Assembly (NCBI RefSeq): GCF_000001735.4
Contig: NC_003075.7
Span: 7,007,001 to 7,071,000 of the forward strand
Source of the DNA: Arabidopsis thaliana
Taxonomy: Eukaryota; Streptophyta; Magnoliopsida; Brassicales; Brassicaceae
Direction of reading: 5' to 3'
Length of the DNA stretch: 64,000 nt
A program made the translations under genes and the position numbers. Positions 12,793 through 24,500 of this stretch are shown piece after piece. The notes below the pieces were generated by a model that had not been told where the DNA came from, searched no databases, and saw nothing but the letters and a program-made list of their open reading frames with translations. Each line of letters starts with the position of its first letter. Position 1 is the stretch's first letter.

Positions 12793-14068
12793 ATGCAATC
12801 GATTCGTGGCAGTACACGGTTGCTTCAGAGGCATCGTTTCTCCATCTCCAACACTCTTCGTTTCACTTCTTCTTCTTCTTGTGGAAGCTGGTCTGAAAAT
12901 GAATCCAGAAAACTAGGGTTTGATTCTTGCCCTTCTAGCAGAGCTGCGACATATCTCATTAGCTCGTTGAAAAATGCAGGCTTTTCCTCTTCAGCTATAC
13001 CTGTAAGCCACTTTCGTTCTCTATCTTGGTTTAACATTGTCGAAATGTAGAAGAGGTTTGGTTGGTAATGGAGATCTTATATCAAATGGGTTTGAAAATT
13101 GCAATTAGTGTAGAAAAACGCAAACTTTGCTCTTGTGTGGTAGTAAGAGTTATGTAGATATAGAAGAACCAGCTTTGACACAAGTTTTATGATTTCACAA
13201 GTTGTTCTACTTTATATGTTTGGGTCACAGTGATATCTATCTAGTATGTTAATGTACATTAGGTTTCTACGTGTTTACGATGTTCTTGGAAATATTTTGG
13301 CAGAAACAAAACTTTACGTATGCGTCGAGGTGTTTTTCCACCACTGGAGATTCTTCTGTTCAAGGATCTCCTGAGTCAGATTGTGTTGTGCCTCAGAGAA
13401 TCAAGTTTAAGCGGCTTGATAAAACCGCTAAGCATATAATGCAGGTACTACAACTCAATTACTAGACAACTGTCATGGATAAATCATGTCATATGACACA
13501 ATCTTCTGCAGATTGTAGACAAGGAAGCGGTTGAGGAAGTGAGATCTCTTAGAGAGATTCCTGAGATAAAGCCCGGTTACATTGTGCAGCTAAAAGTGGT
13601 AATTTCTTTTTTCTTGGTGAATGGGATTGAACTATCTTTGTCTTTAAAGTGAAACCTTTTCATAGGCTTGCCATTTACTTTTGTTTTTAACAGGAAGTGC
13701 CTGAGAACAAGAGACGTGTATCAATCGTGAAAGGCGTCGTCATAGCAAGGCGTAATGCTGGTCTGAACTCAACATTTAGAATTAGAAGGCTTGTTGCTGG
13801 AGTGGGCGTTGAATCCATGTTCCCCTTGTAAGTAACTTGAAGCTCAAACTGCAACTACTTATTCTTTTTTTCTTTCTCTCAGAATTTGTATATGATATGA
13901 TAACTCAAGCCACCATGTTTTGTGTGCCTTAAATTGATGTGAGTGAGGGTGTTTGGTGACAGGTATTCCCCAAACCTGAGGGAGATTAAGGTGGTGGACA
14001 AGAAGAAAGTAAGAAGAGCCAAGCTATATTACCTCAGGGACAAGGTGAATGCTCTTAAGAAGCATTAA
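12793..14068 (+). CDS. Ribosomal protein bL19, mitochondrial type
   Basis: Five exons: 12793-13002, 13304-13444, 13512-13598, 13694-13827 and 13963-14068. They encode 225 residues, matching AT4G11630. The first 70 or so residues are Arg/Ser-rich with few acidic residues ([16 protein letters not shown]), a mitochondrial presequence. The bL19 domain starts near residue 110. It is recognised by [20 protein letters not shown], then [36 protein letters not shown] and the terminal [14 protein letters not shown]. The protein binds large-subunit rRNA near the subunit interface. Plastid bL19 would show a different leader, but the compartment call rests on the presequence only. Confidence 0.92.
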
Positions 14069-14769
14069 CAACCTCAGTAAAAAAAACAATCTACTCGTGT
14101 CTTAAACAATTTTCCAATGTTTTAGTTGCACTCTCTCAAAAGGAGACGATTTGCCTCAAATTTCACGTATTGAATTTGTGCAATGGTGAATCTTCTTCAA
14201 TTCTCTTCTCTCCCTTGTTGGAAAAAGCACATGGGCTAAAGACATGTTATAGTTTTATATATGGAGACAAGTAATCCACGACGTTTCTTGTATAATAAAA
14301 CAGCGTGACGTTCTTTTTTTTAGCTCCATAACACAACGCTGTCTTTGAGTAAATGTATCTGTCCTCTCGAATTCTGCAATTTCCTGAAACTGGGCAAATT
14401 GAAATTCCCAATCCTAAACCCTAAGCTCAAATTTGAGAAATTAGGTTTGTTTTCATCCTTTCTTTGTCTCAGTCACTTAGTTTTTGGGTTTTAGTAGACT
14501 CCTTTGTATTTTTTAACCCAAAAATTGCAATGTCAAAAGTTTCAGTCTTTTGCAACTTCTGCTGTGTTCTTTTGTGATTTGAGACAGAAGAGAAACTTAA
14601 TTTGTCTTTAAAGCTAACATTTTTAGGTAGCAAAAATTAGTATATTGAGCATAAAGTTAACAAATTTGAAGTTATTTAAGATGATTGAGGATATGGTTTT
14701 CTATTCTGATAAGTAGGAAGTTGATGAAGTGATAATGAAGCTTCTTTGAAATGTTTTTACTTTTTAGAA
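14069..14769. other. Intergenic region holding the bL19 3' end and serine racemase promoter
   Basis: About 150 bp of 3' sequence, then promoter copy B, then about 320 bp of T-rich leader or intron-like sequence before the serine racemase ATG. Confidence 0.5.
14221..14449 (+). promoter_or_regulatory. Copy B of the bL19 promoter, upstream of serine racemase
   Basis: Collinear with 12551-12758 by eye, with about 25 bp of extra sequence in the middle. It keeps a telo-box (TAAACCCTAA, 14415-14424), CCACGACGTTTCTTG, AATAAAACAGCGTGACG and the terminal TTTGAGAAATTAGGTT. Confidence 0.8.
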
Positions 14770-16252
14770 ATGGAAGCAAATAGAGAGAAGTATGCTGCTG
14801 ATATATTGTCCATAAAAGAAGCTCATGACCGTATTAAGCCGTATATACATAGAACTCCGGTGTTAACATCTGAATCGTTGAATTCAATCTCCGGAAGAAG
14901 CTTGTTCTTTAAGTGTGAGTGCCTTCAGAAAGGGTGAGACTTGAGAGTACTTCTTAGTACTAATGGTTGATTGAGTGGAGATTCTCTCATTGTTCTCAGT
15001 ATTGAATGTCGATCGTTTTACTTTTCTGTTTATTGTGGAAAAAGTGGAGCTTTCAAATTCCGTGGAGCTTGCAATGCTGTTTTGTCTCTTGATGCTGAAC
15101 AAGCAGCCAAAGGAGTTGTAACACACAGCAGGTTTTTGTTTCCATACTGTGAAAGATTAATGCTTTATTGTTTACCGATTTCATTTCTGCCTTATAGGTA
15201 ATGATGCTAGAGTTAATAGTGACTGAATAGTTCCTTAATGTTGAATTTCTATTACCAGTGGAAACCATGCTGCTGCATTGTCTTTGGCTGCAAAGATTCA
15301 GGGAATACCGGCATATATTGTTGTACCAAAAGGTGCTCCAAAGTGCAAAGTTGATAATGTGATCAGGTATGGTGGTAAGGTTATATGGAGTGAAGCAACA
15401 ATGTCTTCTAGAGAGGAAATAGCTTCAAAAGTTTTGCAGGAAACAGGTTCAGTTCTGATCCATCCATATAATGATGGACGCATTATAAGGTACTTTGCTT
15501 TCTCGATATTGGTCTTTCAAAATGTGTCTGTTCTTTTATGGGACAACTTTTTCTGCCATAAATGCGTTATTGGTGAAACTGTTTAGTGATTTTACTGAAA
15601 TGTTGGATTATGGTTCTTGTAACAGTGGTCAGGGTACAATTGCATTGGAACTGCTGGAGCAAATCCAAGAGATTGATGCTATAGTTGTGCCGATAAGCGG
15701 GGGTGGTTTGATATCTGGTGTGGCGCTTGCTGCCAAATCTATTAAGCCTAGTATCCGGATTATAGCCGCTGAACCAAAAGGAGCTGATGATGCGGCTCAG
15801 TCTAAGGTCGCTGGTAAAATCATCACTTTACCTGTGACTAATACTATAGCTGATGGCCTTCGAGCTTCTCTTGGAGATTTAACCTGGTAATCTACTTCTT
15901 ACTCGTATATAGGGATCATGTCTATGAAGCAGATATAGAACAGAAAATTTCTCAAACTCTGTATCATTCCTTCTCTAAACATTTTTTTTTTGCTATCAGG
16001 CCGGTGGTGAGGGACTTGGTAGATGATGTTGTCACCTTGGAAGAGTGTGAAATAATCGAAGCCATGAAAATGTGCTATGAGATACTGAAGGTCTCTGTGG
16101 AACCAAGTGGAGCTATTGGCCTTGCAGCAGTTTTATCAAACAGTTTCCGCAACAATCCTTCTTGTCGTGATTGCAAAAACATAGGAATTGTACTCTCAGG
16201 AGGTAATGTTGATTTGGGCTCTCTATGGGATTCATTTAAGAGTTCAAAATAA
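14770..16252 (+). CDS. SR: Serine racemase (PLP-dependent)
   Basis: Five exons: 14770-14933, 15045-15131, 15259-15489, 15626-15886 and 16000-16252. They total 996 nt and encode 331 residues, matching AT4G11640. It is a fold-type II PLP enzyme: the Schiff-base lysine is K59 in GGAFKFRGACNA, the substrate-binding loop is HSSGNHAAA, and the phosphate-binding glycine loop is PISGGGLISG. Known plant homologues interconvert L- and D-serine and also dehydrate serine to pyruvate; the family's metal-binding region is present (VPISGG to AAEPKGADDA). The ATG at 14770 follows an in-frame stop upstream and gives the family-standard N-terminus. It is probably cytosolic, as no targeting peptide is seen. Expression may follow the ribosomal-type promoter upstream. 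Confidence 0.95.
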
Positions 16253-16446
16253 ACACCTTTGCTTATTGCATTTCTTTCACGACTTCCTTAGATATCAATG
16301 AGAATGGCTGTATTATCCATTAAGTCGTTGATCTTATGATTATATGCGTACTCATATCTACGTACACACTTACTCACATACAAGAGAGAGACGAATCTCT
16401 ACTCTTAATTATTTGATGCTCCTTTGTAACCAAATAACTACCTGGG

Positions 16447-17035
16447 TCAATCGGGAGCTTTGAGTCCCGTAGCACCTAGCTTAGCGCCTAAGGACGAAAC
16501 ACGACCCTGTAGTTTAGTGGAACTACAAGTGAAAGTGCTTGTTCGGTCGTCTTGTGGATAGTTGTAGGCGTCGGGACACCTATGTTTGAAGAATCTTGAG
16601 AACCCAGTGCTGCTACATGAACCTTGTCCGTTCGTATAACAGTACTGGTTTGACCTATAAACCGTACACGGGTTGTTGCAACCGCCCAGGGCTCTCAAGT
16701 CGTTTGGACACTGTCCTTCTATGTCTGCATTGCATATTATCCGGTGGCAATTCGAGCTTGTCGGGCTGGAAACAATTCACACCAACAAAACACTATCATC
16801 ATCGATTCAAAACATTTTAAAATAGACTTTCGATTGTTGTTTTCTTTTTCTCGAGCAGAAAATTTAGGTTTGTAGGTTTATGTTCCATTTGTTTTTAGGA
16901 AAAAAAAACAAAATTATGAAAGATTTTGATGATATTCTTACCTAAACTCCATAGGAATGTTAAATCCATCCACAAGTGAGATGTCGTAGAAGTCTACGTT
17001 ATTGTAGTGGGAGAGTCCCTTGCCCTTGCATTTAA
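16447..17035 (-). pseudogene. Truncated osmotin-like pseudogene
   Basis: An exon-2-like block at 16447-16765 and the end of an exon-1-like block at 16942 to about 17035, with splice borders in the same phase as OSM34. Exon 2 is close to OSM34 ([32 protein letters not shown]). Near its 3' end a one-base insertion and a later two-base change shift the frame over about a dozen residues and then restore it, losing the VVFCP cysteine. The signal peptide and all of exon 1 upstream of [12 protein letters not shown] are missing or unrecognisable. I read it as a 5'-truncated tandem copy of OSM34, unlikely to give a folded protein. Confidence 0.85.
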
Positions 17036-18126
17036 GATGCAGAGTTTGGATTCAATCCTAGCAATATTAATGATTTTTTAGTCAGTTGTGTTTATAAATG
17101 GACTCAAAAAGCTTTCTTGCTTTAGGCATACATTAATTTACTCTGGACAGGTTTTGAGAAAATATACAGTGGACCTGATGATAAAAGAAAACAAAATTGC
17201 TGATTTAAGTAAACAAAATCTTACATTGGAACTTTTCATATGTAAAATTTTAGGTCTACTAAAGGAATTGTATATTCTGTGGTATATACTTTTACGTCCA
17301 ATCTTTAATTGATTCATTGGAGACCGATCAATATTAATGTTAAACTCAACTACACCTAAAAGTCAAATTCCTGATGCTAAAATATTTAGTTTCACTAAAC
17401 GTAATTCTCCCGAAAGCAGCCACGAATCGGTCTACATGATTTTACACACGCAATTAGACATTGAATTGTCTAAGGATATAATATTGTTTATTAGTCAGTT
17501 TATCCAACTTTATCAATAATTAATTATAGAAATTTTGACTTGAAAAAGTTAGTGATCTACTAGATTTTGTGTTTCTTCTGTATATTCGCAAACTCAAACC
17601 AACACAAGAACAATAAATGAGCTCAGTAGATTCCAATGTAAAATCTTGCAAACAAAAATTAAGATGTTTTCTTTAAGATATTTGCCAAATACTACTATAC
17701 TGGAACATAAAGTTTTCTTTGTAGTATACGTAATCCAAAATCATAATTTTCTTTTTTCTAAACTTGATTTTCGGAAAATTATCAATCACAAAAATGAAAA
17801 AAATTATATTTTTCAATGTGAAAATGTTATTTGGGAGAAAGAATATTTTAATTTTCTAAATAATATATAGCATATTTATTTCAAGCATATAGTAAAAAAT
17901 ACAAGAATGATCTTCATTGTATCGAAGCGAAATTGTTATTTTTACATTAATTGATCGGAAAGAGAAAAATAAGTCCAACTTATACGTGGGTCGACTAACG
18001 TAATTATTATTGCATGCCTTATTATAATCCATTAAGTGTTTATGGTAACGTATATATGATCACGTCACACGTACGCATATCTACGTACACCCTCACACAC
18101 ACACACATACAGTAGATACGAGTCTA
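17036..18126. other. AT-rich spacer between osmotin pseudogene and OSM34
   Basis: No gene recognised. Several open frames of 60-75 codons are AT-rich and of low quality. The missing part of the pseudogene's exon 1 would have been here, so unrelated sequence probably replaced it. A short CA-repeat run lies at about 18094-18108. Confidence 0.45.
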
Positions 18127-19113
18127 TTAATTCTCCTCGGTGACCATCTTGATCGGGAGCTGGTGGGATCCAGTAGCACCGAGCCTAGACCTTGGACAAA
18201 ACACGACCCTGTAGTTAGTGTTGGTGCAAGTGAAAGTGCTAGTCGGGTCATCTTGTGGATAGCTGTAAGCGTCAGGGCATCTCTGCTTAAAGAATCTTGA
18301 GTACTCAGTATCGCTACATGATCCCTGACCGTTCGTACAACAGTATTGGTTCGTCTGAAATACAGTACACGGGTTGTTGCATCCACCTGGGGCTCTCAAC
18401 ACGTTTGGACATTGTCCGTTTATGTCTGCGGTACATAGTATCCGATGGCAGTTCGAACTAGTTGGGCTGGAGATAGCACGCCAAAATAAGAAAGACAAAT
18501 CATTATCGAGTCGTGTAAGAACCTAAAACGTTTAGAAGTATGAAATATAATTGTTCTCTTTTTTTATTATCTTTTTTTTTCTTGCATAGTAGAAAAAATG
18601 ATTTTAACGCTTGTATATTATGTTAAATGTCAAGAGATTTTTACGTTTAGGAGTTCGAATTTATGAATAAAGCAAAAACTAAGTAGAACTTGTGAAACGA
18701 TAATGGTGATATTCTTACCTAAACTCCATAGGTATGTTAAATCCATCGACAAGTGAGATATCGTAGAAGTCTAAGTTGTTGAATTGGTTCAAAGCGTACT
18801 CAGCCAACGTGTTTGGTGGCTGTCCCCAGCCAGTACATTGGAGTCCACCACTGCAGTCACCAGTTTGGCATCGGCCACGACCTGAGGAGTCAAAGTTACA
18901 ATTGGTCCTACCCCAAATCCGTGCCATTTTAGTGCCCGCCGCGACATCTAGCCTCCATGATTGGCCAGCATCTAGACGTCGGCCACCTCCAGGGCTTGCG
19001 GCAGCCCACACGGTGTAACTACATTGGTTTAGGATTTCGAATGTGGCGGCTGTTGCGGTGGAGATGAGCAAAAGTGCGGAAAATATGAAAGTAGAGACCA
19101 AGAGGTTTGCCAT
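18127..19113 (-). CDS. OSM34: Osmotin-like thaumatin family protein (PR-5)
   Basis: Two exons, 18719-19113 and 18127-18466, encode 244 residues, matching OSM34 (AT4G11650). Residues 1-22 are a secretory signal peptide ([19 protein letters not shown]). The mature part begins [22 protein letters not shown] and keeps the thaumatin cysteine framework, including [12 protein letters not shown] and [13 protein letters not shown] short C-terminal tail ([12 protein letters not shown]) resembles a vacuolar sorting propeptide. The family responds to osmotic stress and pathogens and often acts on fungal membranes or beta-glucans. The intron is phase 2, as in the neighbouring pseudogene. Confidence 0.95.
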
Positions 19114-20240
19114 TTTTTAGTTCTACTACTTTTATGTATGTGTGATCTATTGATAATATTACTATGGATTTTATATAGAGGTAAATGGTTACGTATTAGT
19201 TTGATTATTTTATTTTTTAATTAGTATTTGCATTTTTGAAGTTATCTAGATGATGAATGTTAATATGCTTTAATCATTTTAATAGGTTGGGGCGGCTTGA
19301 CTATGTTTGATGGCTTGCGCTAACTTGCGCATAAGTCTTATTTCTAGATTGGGGTGTAGAATTAGGAGACACTACAAGTGACTTTGCTGTTTTACTATAG
19401 TTAAATACTATAAAACAAATCAATATTAATTTTAGATACAACCTTATTAAGTTGTAACTAAGAGAAATACTGAAATAGCTTAAAAAATTCATATTTTAAA
19501 TGCATGATAAGAAAACTAATTTTGATCAAAAAAAAAAAAGATAACAAAACTTTTGTTAATTTTGATTGAGATTACAAATCAAGATTGAGTGGGATTACGA
19601 GCTGAAGTAGATTTGAGATTACGAACTAAAGAACTAAAGTGTCAGATTTGGTAAATGGTATCACACTTAATTTTGGAGTTTCAATTGGATAAGAGAAGCA
19701 AAACATTGAAAGAACAAGTTTGAAGATCTTCAATTCACGATCGAGCTGATGGAGAATTTCCTCAAGATTTTGTCTTTCTTTAATCAATTTTGTATCCACA
19801 TGTAATTTCACAAGTCTTACAGTCTGACTATGTTGCTTCCTTATAATTTAATAAAACATATATAACCACAACTATATCAAGTATTTCATTCGTGCACGAA
19901 ATAACGATCATGCGTGGTGCACACTAATTTAAGTAATTGTACTATATTAGAGAGATAAATGATGAAATATCGATGTCAATTTTATTATTTTCGTTAAATA
20001 GTATAAATATAAGTTTGTTGTTGAAAAAAAAGGATAAATATCATTTGAGATTACCGGGCATTTCTTATTATATAGTCCAAATTTTTTGTAGTTTTTAAGT
20101 TTCGATGACTATCATGTATATTGATGTGGACATTTTACTAACTTACTTTTTCAAATTTTTTCTATCGGACATTTACTATTTTTATTTTCTTATCAAAGAT
20201 ATATTTTATATCGTCAACCAATCTAGAAGTATTTATATTT
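19114..20240. other. OSM34 promoter side and AT-rich spacer
   Basis: The first 100-200 bp are the OSM34 promoter and leader. The rest is AT-rich with no gene or clear transposon seen. Confidence 0.4.
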
Positions 20241-20249
20241 CTAAAACAA

Positions 20250-20480
20250 TTAGAGAAGAGGAAAAAACCCTCTTAGCAAGCCGATCAACAGCTTGATTAC
20301 AACTCGAACGAACAAAATTCTAATGCAAGTCCTTAATTATAGTGTAGAGAACATCTTGAGACTTGAGTGTATAGAGATCTACTAATTTAAGTTGTAAATA
20401 CTTGGACCTTGGGACTTCGAAGTTATATCACAAGATTGGTTCAGATGTCCAACAACTGAAAACATGGTGCAGCCCATTGC
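20250..20480 (-). mobile_element. Decayed LINE fragment (RNase H-like end)
   Basis: Reading the minus strand in shifting frames gives NFVRSSCNQAVDRLAKRVF and, upstream, LRNWAMGCTMFS. These resemble the C-terminal RNase H region of plant non-LTR retrotransposons (...NQAADRLAK...). Stops interrupt it. It is too short and decayed to assign to a family. Confidence 0.55.
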
Positions 20481-20512
20481 CCAATTACGAAGGAAAGTAA
20501 TGGATTTCTTAA

Positions 20513-21105
20513 TTCTTTAGCGAGTAAAATTTTTCACACGTAAGCATAACTTTTACTATTTTATCATTCTTTGTTATTATTTTGTGTTTTGATGGTTTGT
20601 ATTATGTTTGTATCTTTTGTTTGAAAGTAATATACGTAGATGTTAAAAAAATGAATGTTACGAATTCATAATTTCAACTTCACGTTTTAATTTTGTCCAT
20701 AAACAACGGCAGTGGCGGAGCCAGAAAAGTTTATTATGGTGGTCAAATATTAGTTTAACATGAGTCATAGGGGTCAGCTGAGATGAATCAAGCCAAAATA
20801 TACCATTATATACCAATTAAATAAGCATGTAAATAAGAATTTTAAAATGTTATGGGGTCAACTGACCCCCTTGGTTATGAGTTAGCTCCGCCACTGGACA
20901 ACGGTGTGTAAATAATAATTTATCCTAATACAGAGAGATTAATGTGAACAAAACAACATACTTAACAAATTTATTCATTGATTTTCTTAAAAATAATCAT
21001 CGTAGTAACCATTGGTATATTCAAAACTTTTTCCAAAAATTTCTTCAACGATGATACTCGTCTTGAAAAATCATGTGACATCTATTGGCACACATACATC
21101 CTAGT
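20513..21105 (-). pseudogene. Decayed duplicate of the RALF-like locus, split by a MITE
   Basis: The first part (20513-20690) aligns by eye with 29575-29760 (TTAGCGAGTAAAA, CACAC.TAAGCATAACTT, TTCTTTGTTATTA). The last part (about 21030-21105) resembles the 3' coding part of the RALF gene at 30086-30358, for example ACTCGT...GACATCTATTGGCA. No RALF reading frame survives. A 187-bp hAT-like MITE sits inside. Confidence 0.45.
20710..20896. mobile_element. hAT-type MITE, 187 bp
   Basis: Terminal inverted repeats CAGTGGCGGAGCC (20710-20722) and GCTCCGCCACTG at the right end. The flanking 8-bp target duplication is AACAACGG (20702-20709) and GACAACGG (20897-20904), one mismatch. An 8-bp duplication fits the hAT superfamily. 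Partial relatives lie at about 21100-21165 (left-end-like) and 28284-28440 (right-end-like, sharing AATGTTATGGGGGTCAAGTG). Confidence 0.72.
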
Positions 21106-21529
21106 GGTGCAGCCAAAAGTTTTGTTTACGAGGGTCATAATTATTTTTCTTTAAATAATAAATTATATATTTAAAATATATTTTTTTCAAGATTTTTTAA
21201 AATTTTCTAACTAAACCAAACTAAATAATCTAATTTTCTTAATATTATATATAAATATGTAGTTTTTAATATGTTTCACTTGGCAAATAAATAATATTTG
21301 TAGGTCATCATCTTTCTTATTTCTAGTTGTATTATGGACATTTATTTTCAAATTTTTTTTTTTATTAAAGTACTGTATATAGTATATTATTGTGTTTATC
21401 TTGCCTTTTTTATTATCTATACTATTAATTGGGAAGTATCGTGTGAACTACAACATTGTAAGGGTAGTTTAAAATTAACTAAATGAATTTTTTGCATGGG
21501 TAATTTAATAAATTAACAACTACTCCAAC

Positions 21530-24500
21530 TAAATAAATAGAGAATATTACATTCTAAGACACTTTTCTCAAACAATTTCCGAGATACGACACTTTCAAAA
21601 CACAAGGCACTTCTAATATAAAAATTGTCCATTTTGTCTTCAAACCAATTTCGGTTCAATTCTTTAATTTTAATTTCTAAACGAAAATCAATTTGTAAGA
21701 AACCTCTCTTTCTCACCCAATCCCCCACGACGACTTTACAATTTCTGTTTGTTTCCATCTTCATAATTGTTGCTTTCTCACTTCTCAATGTCAATACACA
21801 TCGATTTCTCCTCCCAATACCGTTTCAATTTCCTCGTACTACTCCCTTACGACTGACAATGATCAATCCTTCTTCCATTACTTCCACCATCTTCTTCGAT
21901 TATGCGTGACGGCTCAACAATGCAGGTAAGTGCATGCCCAAATAATTTTATCCGATTTCATCTTCTGTTCTGGGTCATTAGCTGCGAATCTCATATATGT
22001 TTACTCTCGGTGAGGACTCGTCCTCGATGCCTGTAACGTCTTTGAGATTGTTTCTCTTGTTTTGTTGTCGGATTTGCGTTTGTGGAACTCGATTCAAAAA
22101 GCTAATATGTCTCATGGGATATACGAGTTTGCTTTTGAGCTTTACATAAGAATGCGTGAACGAGATCTCACAGAGTAATTGTCATGTCTTGATTAGATTT
22201 TGACTTTTCATTGCATGAATCTTAAGTCACTGTCCATTTATACATTGTTAAATGAAACAATTGATCTTATATTCTCTTTGATTCAATTTTGCAGATGATT
22301 CCTTGCACTACATTAAATTATATCACAAACGGACGTACTGTGCATCCATGAATTCAACTTAATTCAAATGATTGGTGACCATAGATGATAGAACAAACAA
22401 ATATGGTTAGCTGGATGCTTACTTATTGATGTCATCCAAGAGAATCTGTCCATTCAGAAGCAAACATGGATATTGTGCTCATTCTATTCACTATATAAGT
22501 ATATATGTTTCTTGTTATATTTAGGATTAGTATACAATTTTGGTTATAATGATGGGAGTTTCCATACACAAGTGAATAAATGGTCAAAGAAAAATGAACG
22601 ATGATGTACTTTGAATTGGCGTTTGAATTGGTGATTATTGTTCATGTATAAACTTGTGTATTGAAATGAAACAACCCCGTAAGTCACTAGATGACCACAT
22701 GGACTAGACCGCTTGGACAGTCATCAATGGACACTTGTGTCTTTGATTTACTTTAAATGTGTTTTATTGGTCGGTAAAATTACCATTTTTTGTATGAGTT
22801 TAGTGTTTGTTTTTACGGTTTCAGATTTAGTGGAGAAAGATCATGGGTTGAGGGTTTGGGTTTAATTTTAGGGTAAGTAAATTAGGATTTAGTGCAAACC
22901 GTTAAGGGTAGAGGGTTTACACACTTGTATGAACCATTTTTGAATATAATCATAAGAATATCACCATATGAATGATCCTATATTTTACAGCTCTTAGATT
23001 GAAATGTCTTAGCTGCACAAACAGATACACGAAAGATGAGTAACACCAAATCTAAACATTGTTCACCAAAATCAAATACAAGAACACTTCATTAGTTGGA
23101 GAACATATATTCAAAGAGTAATGGACGGATTCCTATAGCTGACAGTCCGCAAGTACGTGTTCATATATGATATTAAGAAGTAGAGATGTATTCATGTAAA
23201 GGAGAAGGCACTTTATTATATACCAAATCAAACAAAATCCCTAGACCCGGTTAATCAATTGATGGTTTAATGTGGGAAGGATAGAATTGTCCTTTTATCC
23301 TCCAAAAACAAGAGAATATTACACGTAAAGGCACTATTTTGAAACTTTGGCCACAAATAGGCACTTTAAAGGCATTAGTCACTTTAACTCAGTAGAATTA
23401 CCCTTTTACCCTGAAATCGTTGGTTTAACAAAACCTAACAAATTTAGCCGGTTTTCGGTTTAATTTTTTAATCTCAATCTCTAAACTAAAACCAATTTGT
23501 GAGAAACTTCTCTTTCTCACCCAATCCTTCACGACGATTTTACAGTTTCATTTATCAGGGCAGTTAAAATCATCACAACGCCGATAACATCATCTCGACT
23601 CCGGCGATCATCCCGACGAGTTTTCTACCGGCAAAGTCATTTCCTCGTCCCTCTCCCGTCGTTATCGTCAACAAAGCTTTCAATCGGCTGACATTAATTC
23701 GTCCTCTCCTGTCGTCGTCGTCAACAGTTGTTCTCCCGTCATCGTCTTCATTTTCTTGTCTCTCAATCGATTCGTCGTCTCCGGCGTGTGCTAGTAACTT
23801 CTACTCGGTTCTCAAATGTAAGGTATTAATCTTCTCCAATCATTTTATTTGCTCCAATTATTCAATCGTGTGCTAATTTTATTTATAATATCCAACATTG
23901 TGAAGAGCTAATAAGGGAAGACATGAATGCTACGTTAGGTGATATTTCAAAAATGTTAATCACAAGACCTTATCTTCTTACCACAGACTTCGGCTTGCTT
24001 ATCTCCTCATTGTTGACGGTGTCCTCATATCCTGAAACCAACCTATTACGTCTACATTAAAATATGTAGAGATGTTGGCAGATTTGGAGAAGTTCCTTAA
24101 CTGACTGAGGTCTACGTAACTGACTGTCTATACACATGTGGATAAATGGTCAAAGAAACATGGATAATATACTTTGGATTGACGTTTATTGTTCATATAT
24201 AAACTTATGTATTAGTATGAAACTATCATGTGAGTCTTTAGATGATCATGGACTGGACTGCTTGGACAATCATTAATGGACAAGTATGTCTTTGATTTGC
24301 TGCGAATGTGTTTATAGCTCGATAAAATTGTATCAACATGTCTATATACATGTTGATAAATGGTCAAAGAAACATGGATAATGTACTTTGGATTGATGTT
24401 TATTGTTCATGTATAAACTTATGTATTAGTATGAAACTACCATATGACTTATTAGATGACCATATGTACTGGACTGTTTGGACAATCATTAATGGACAAG

